NCBI GenBank assembly: GCA_009676745.1
Contig: CP046062.1
Location: forward strand, 598,501 to 662,500
DNA length: 64,000 nucleotides
DNA from: Leuconostoc mesenteroides subsp. mesenteroides
GTDB lineage: Bacteria; Bacillota; Bacilli; Lactobacillales; Lactobacillaceae
Reading direction: 5' to 3'
This document shows positions 60,618-64,000 of the stretch, one piece after another. Each line of letters begins with the position of its first letter. The stretch's first letter is position 1. The notes under the pieces were generated by a model. It was not told where the DNA came from and ran no database searches. It worked only from the letters and a program-made list of their open reading frames with translations. The position numbers and the translations under genes were made by a program.

Positions 60618-62024
60618 ATGATCTACGTCTACAATACGTTATCACATGAAAAAGAAGTTTTTAAGCCAATTACTGCTGGCAAAATAAACATGTATGTTTG
60701 TGGACCTACAGTATATAACTATATTCATATTGGAAATGCTCGCTCAGCCATTGCTTTTGATACGATACGTCGTTATTTTGAATATCGTGGTTATGAAGTC
60801 AATTATGTTTCTAATTTTACTGATGTGGATGACAAGATTATTAATCGTGCGCAAGAAGAGGGTATTTCTGAACGAGAGGTTGCCAACAAGTATGCGGATG
60901 CTTTTGATGAAGATACGCTACCATTAAATATTAAACCTGCCACGGTGCGTTCACGTGCAACAGAAGTTATCCCAGAAATTATCGAGTTTGTAAAAGATCT
61001 TATTGATAAAGGCTATGCTTATGAGTCTGAAGGGGATGTTTACTTCCGTGCTAAGAAATTCAAAGGGTATGGTATTTTGGCTCACCAAGATTTAGCGGAA
61101 ATGGAAGCCAATGCTGCTGGTCGCTTGAATGATGAGGAGACTATCCGCAAAGAGGATCCAATTGATTTTGCCGTTTGGAAAAATGAACCGCGAGAAGGTG
61201 TTATTTCATGGTCGTCTCCCTGGGGAAATGGTCGTCCGGGCTGGCACATAGAGTGTTCAGTTATGGCGCAAAAGTATTTGTCGAATACAATTGATATCCA
61301 TGGTGGCGGTATTGATTTAGCATTTCCGCATCACACAAACGAAATCGCGCAGTCAGAGGCTAGAACGGGACAAAAGTTTGTGAACTATTGGATGCATAAT
61401 GGATTTGTTAATGTTAATAATGAAAAAATGTCAAAATCTCTCGATAATTTTACAACGCTACATGACATGTTAGCGACTTATGACGATCCAATGGTCATTC
61501 GATACTTGCTGACCACAACACAGTATCGGCGCCCAATTAACTATGAGGCAAGCACTTTAGAACAAGCACGTTTAGAATTAGAGCGTATCCGTACAGCTTA
61601 TAGGAATTTGATATTCCGAGCGAAAACATCGAAACCTGGTGGGGATGAAGATATTGAGATATTGATTGAAGTACAAAAGAAAGCGTTTGACCAGGCGATG
61701 GATGATGACTTTAATACACCCAATGCGCTAGCAGCTATTTTTGAACTTGTTGGTATAGGGAATACCTACACTGAGCGCAATACAGTAAAAGCTAATACTG
61801 TTCAGCGTTTATTAGGAACAATCTCTGATTTACTATCTGTATTTGGTATTGACGGATTGGATAGGAATGAAGAGCTTACAGCAAAGCAACGTGATTTATT
61901 AGATAAACGTGTACTAGCTCGTAAATCACGTGATTTTGAAAAATCAGACTTATTGCGTAATCAGTTAAAAGAGATAGGTATATTTGTAGAAGATACACCG
62001 CAAGGACAACGTTGGCATAAATAA
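60618..62024 (+). CDS. cysS: Cysteinyl-tRNA synthetase
   Basis: 468 aa class I synthetase. Zinc and HIGH region [16 protein letters not shown] near 27-42, K-M-S-K-S near 271, zinc ligands in E-C-S-V-M near 212 and H-H-T-N-E. AAAGGGAG precedes the ATG. No T-box in the 106-base leader. Confidence 0.97.
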   Translation: MIYVYNTLSHEKEVFKPITAGKINMYVCGPTVYNYIHIGNARSAIAFDTIRRYFEYRGYEVNYVSNFTDVDDKIINRAQEEGISEREVANKYADAFDEDTLPLNIKPATVRSRATEVIPEIIEFVKDLIDKGYAYESEGDVYFRAKKFKGYGILAHQDLAEMEANAAGRLNDEETIRKEDPIDFAVWKNEPREGVISWSSPWGNGRPGWHIECSVMAQKYLSNTIDIHGGGIDLAFPHHTNEIAQSEARTGQKFVNYWMHNGFVNVNNEKMSKSLDNFTTLHDMLATYDDPMVIRYLLTTTQYRRPINYEASTLEQARLELERIRTAYRNLIFRAKTSKPGGDEDIEILIEVQKKAFDQAMDDDFNTPNALAAIFELVGIGNTYTERNTVKANTVQRLLGTISDLLSVFGIDGLDRNEELTAKQRDLLDKRVLARKSRDFEKSDLLRNQLKEIGIFVEDTPQGQRWHK

Positions 62025-62057
62025 AAAGCTATCAGCTTACTGATAGCTTTTTATTTA
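62021..62057 (+). terminator. Terminator of cysS
   Basis: AAAAAGCTATCAG-ctta-CTGATAGCTTTTT. Confidence 0.9.
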
Positions 62058-62185
62058 TTACGTAAAGATAAAAAGAACAAAAAGGAGTCAAGGGACAAGA
62101 AAAGTGCGATTAAAGCGAATGTAAGCAAAAGGAAACGAGATAAAAAGGGTAAAAAACGAACGTAAAAAAGAAGTAAAGAAAGTAG
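62058..62185 (+). other. Purine-rich stretch upstream of the rrn promoters
   Basis: Almost only A and G on the plus strand (for example GGGACAAGAAAAG, AAGGAAACGAGATAAAAAGG). No gene. Possibly UP-element-like or spacer sequence for rrn P1. A similar bias recurs at 62250-62305. Confidence 0.5.
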
Positions 62186-62214
62186 TTGACTGAAAGGGAT
62201 AAAGTTGGTATATT
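62186..62214 (+). promoter_or_regulatory. rrn promoter P1
   Basis: TTGACT, 17 bases, TATATT. Confidence 0.8.
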
Positions 62215-62307
62215 AGTATATGTTCCGACGGAGCGAAGCAACGAAAAGGTTGAGGCGTAGGGAAGGAACGAGCGCGAAAAGAGAGAGGAAGCGACGAAAA
62301 GAAGTAG

Positions 62308-62336
62308 TTGACAAATCGAAAAGAGCGTGATAAGAT
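62308..62336 (+). promoter_or_regulatory. rrn promoter P2
   Basis: TTGACA, 17 bases, TAAGAT, 122 bases after P1. The following leader contains GTTGTCTCAGCGACAAC (a hairpin) and the common rrn leader phrase CATTGAAAACTGAAC. Confidence 0.85.
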
Positions 62337-62527
62337 AATATAGTTGTCTCAGCGACAACAAGTAGCACATTGAAAACTGAACAAAACTTTGAACAAACGA
62401 ATCTGTAGCTGTTACGTAAAGTAACAAAAACAAATTTGCGAAGTCAATTCGTAACAAACAATAAACGGATTACGTTATAGAGATATAGCGAAAAATAGTC
62501 AGTTTAATCGAAGAGCAATCTTCAAAT
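62337..62527 (+). other. rRNA operon leader
   Basis: Untranslated leader with the hairpin at about 62343-62359 and sequences that should pair with those after 16S for RNase III processing; the 3' partner lies outside the window. Confidence 0.6.

Positions 62528-64000
<1,473 letters not shown>

Overview
The window comes from a low-GC Gram-positive lactic acid bacterium, most likely Leuconostoc close to L. mesenteroides. The right end carries the 5' ~1.47 kb of a 16S rRNA gene whose sequence reads as Leuconostoc. The protein-coding genes fit a heterofermentative coccus: bifunctional AdhE, acetoin/diacetyl reductase, NADH peroxidase, ClpL, L-2-hydroxyisocaproate dehydrogenase and a MesD/MesE-type bacteriocin exporter. 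The species call is from memory of sequences, not from a search.

Layout. 1-2020: end of a nucleoside ABC transporter (two permeases). 2058-6025: hydroxyacid dehydrogenase, then a leftward three-gene ABC transporter operon preceded by a 15-codon leader peptide with tandem Trp codons and a mutually exclusive antiterminator/terminator pair. This looks like ribosome-mediated tryptophan attenuation, and the transporter is therefore probably for tryptophan. 6092-7860: small regulator, an SDR-like protein and a tiny basic protein behind Fur-family-like operators. 8425-16865: an inducible bacteriocin island with a C39 exporter and its accessory protein, three double-glycine bacteriocin precursors, small membrane (immunity-like) proteins, a LytTR response regulator, a histidine kinase and an overlooked 39-aa double-glycine inducer-like peptide. 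Repeated promoter modules with 9-bp repeats at about 21-bp period tie these together. 16878-22670: vitamin B6 kinase plus an ECF S component, fumarate reductase-like flavoprotein, NADH peroxidase with a PerR-like box, YagU-like protein.

22730-24886 and 30130-35744 are two operons each headed by a T-box with an apparent AUG (methionine) specifier. The first has a cyclase-family hydrolase and an orphan MetQ-like binding protein. The second has two tandem URO-D-superfamily proteins, both with the H-x-C...C zinc-site pattern of thiol methyltransferases, followed by a complete amino-acid ABC transporter. The second is the best candidate for an undescribed metabolic system (a possible homocysteine methylation route). 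Between them lie a Sec-secreted small protein with an adjacent helical partner, a decayed SolA-like oxidase, a FluC pair, DegV, a hemolysin III family protein, tRNA-Lys(CUU) and UppP.

35787-62057 is mostly housekeeping: a near-perfect parS site, RF3, a THF riboswitch with FolT, ThiD, ButA, AdhE with a cre site, RlmD, a small HTH protein with ClpL, NdpA-like protein, a Nudix-DUF1810 fusion, aspartase, RpiA, dUTPase, RadA (with no ordinary start codon for its zinc finger), a YhgE-like exporter with a divergent TetR regulator, GltX and CysS. 62058-64000 holds a purine-rich region, tandem rrn promoters, the leader and the start of 16S rRNA, all reading rightward.
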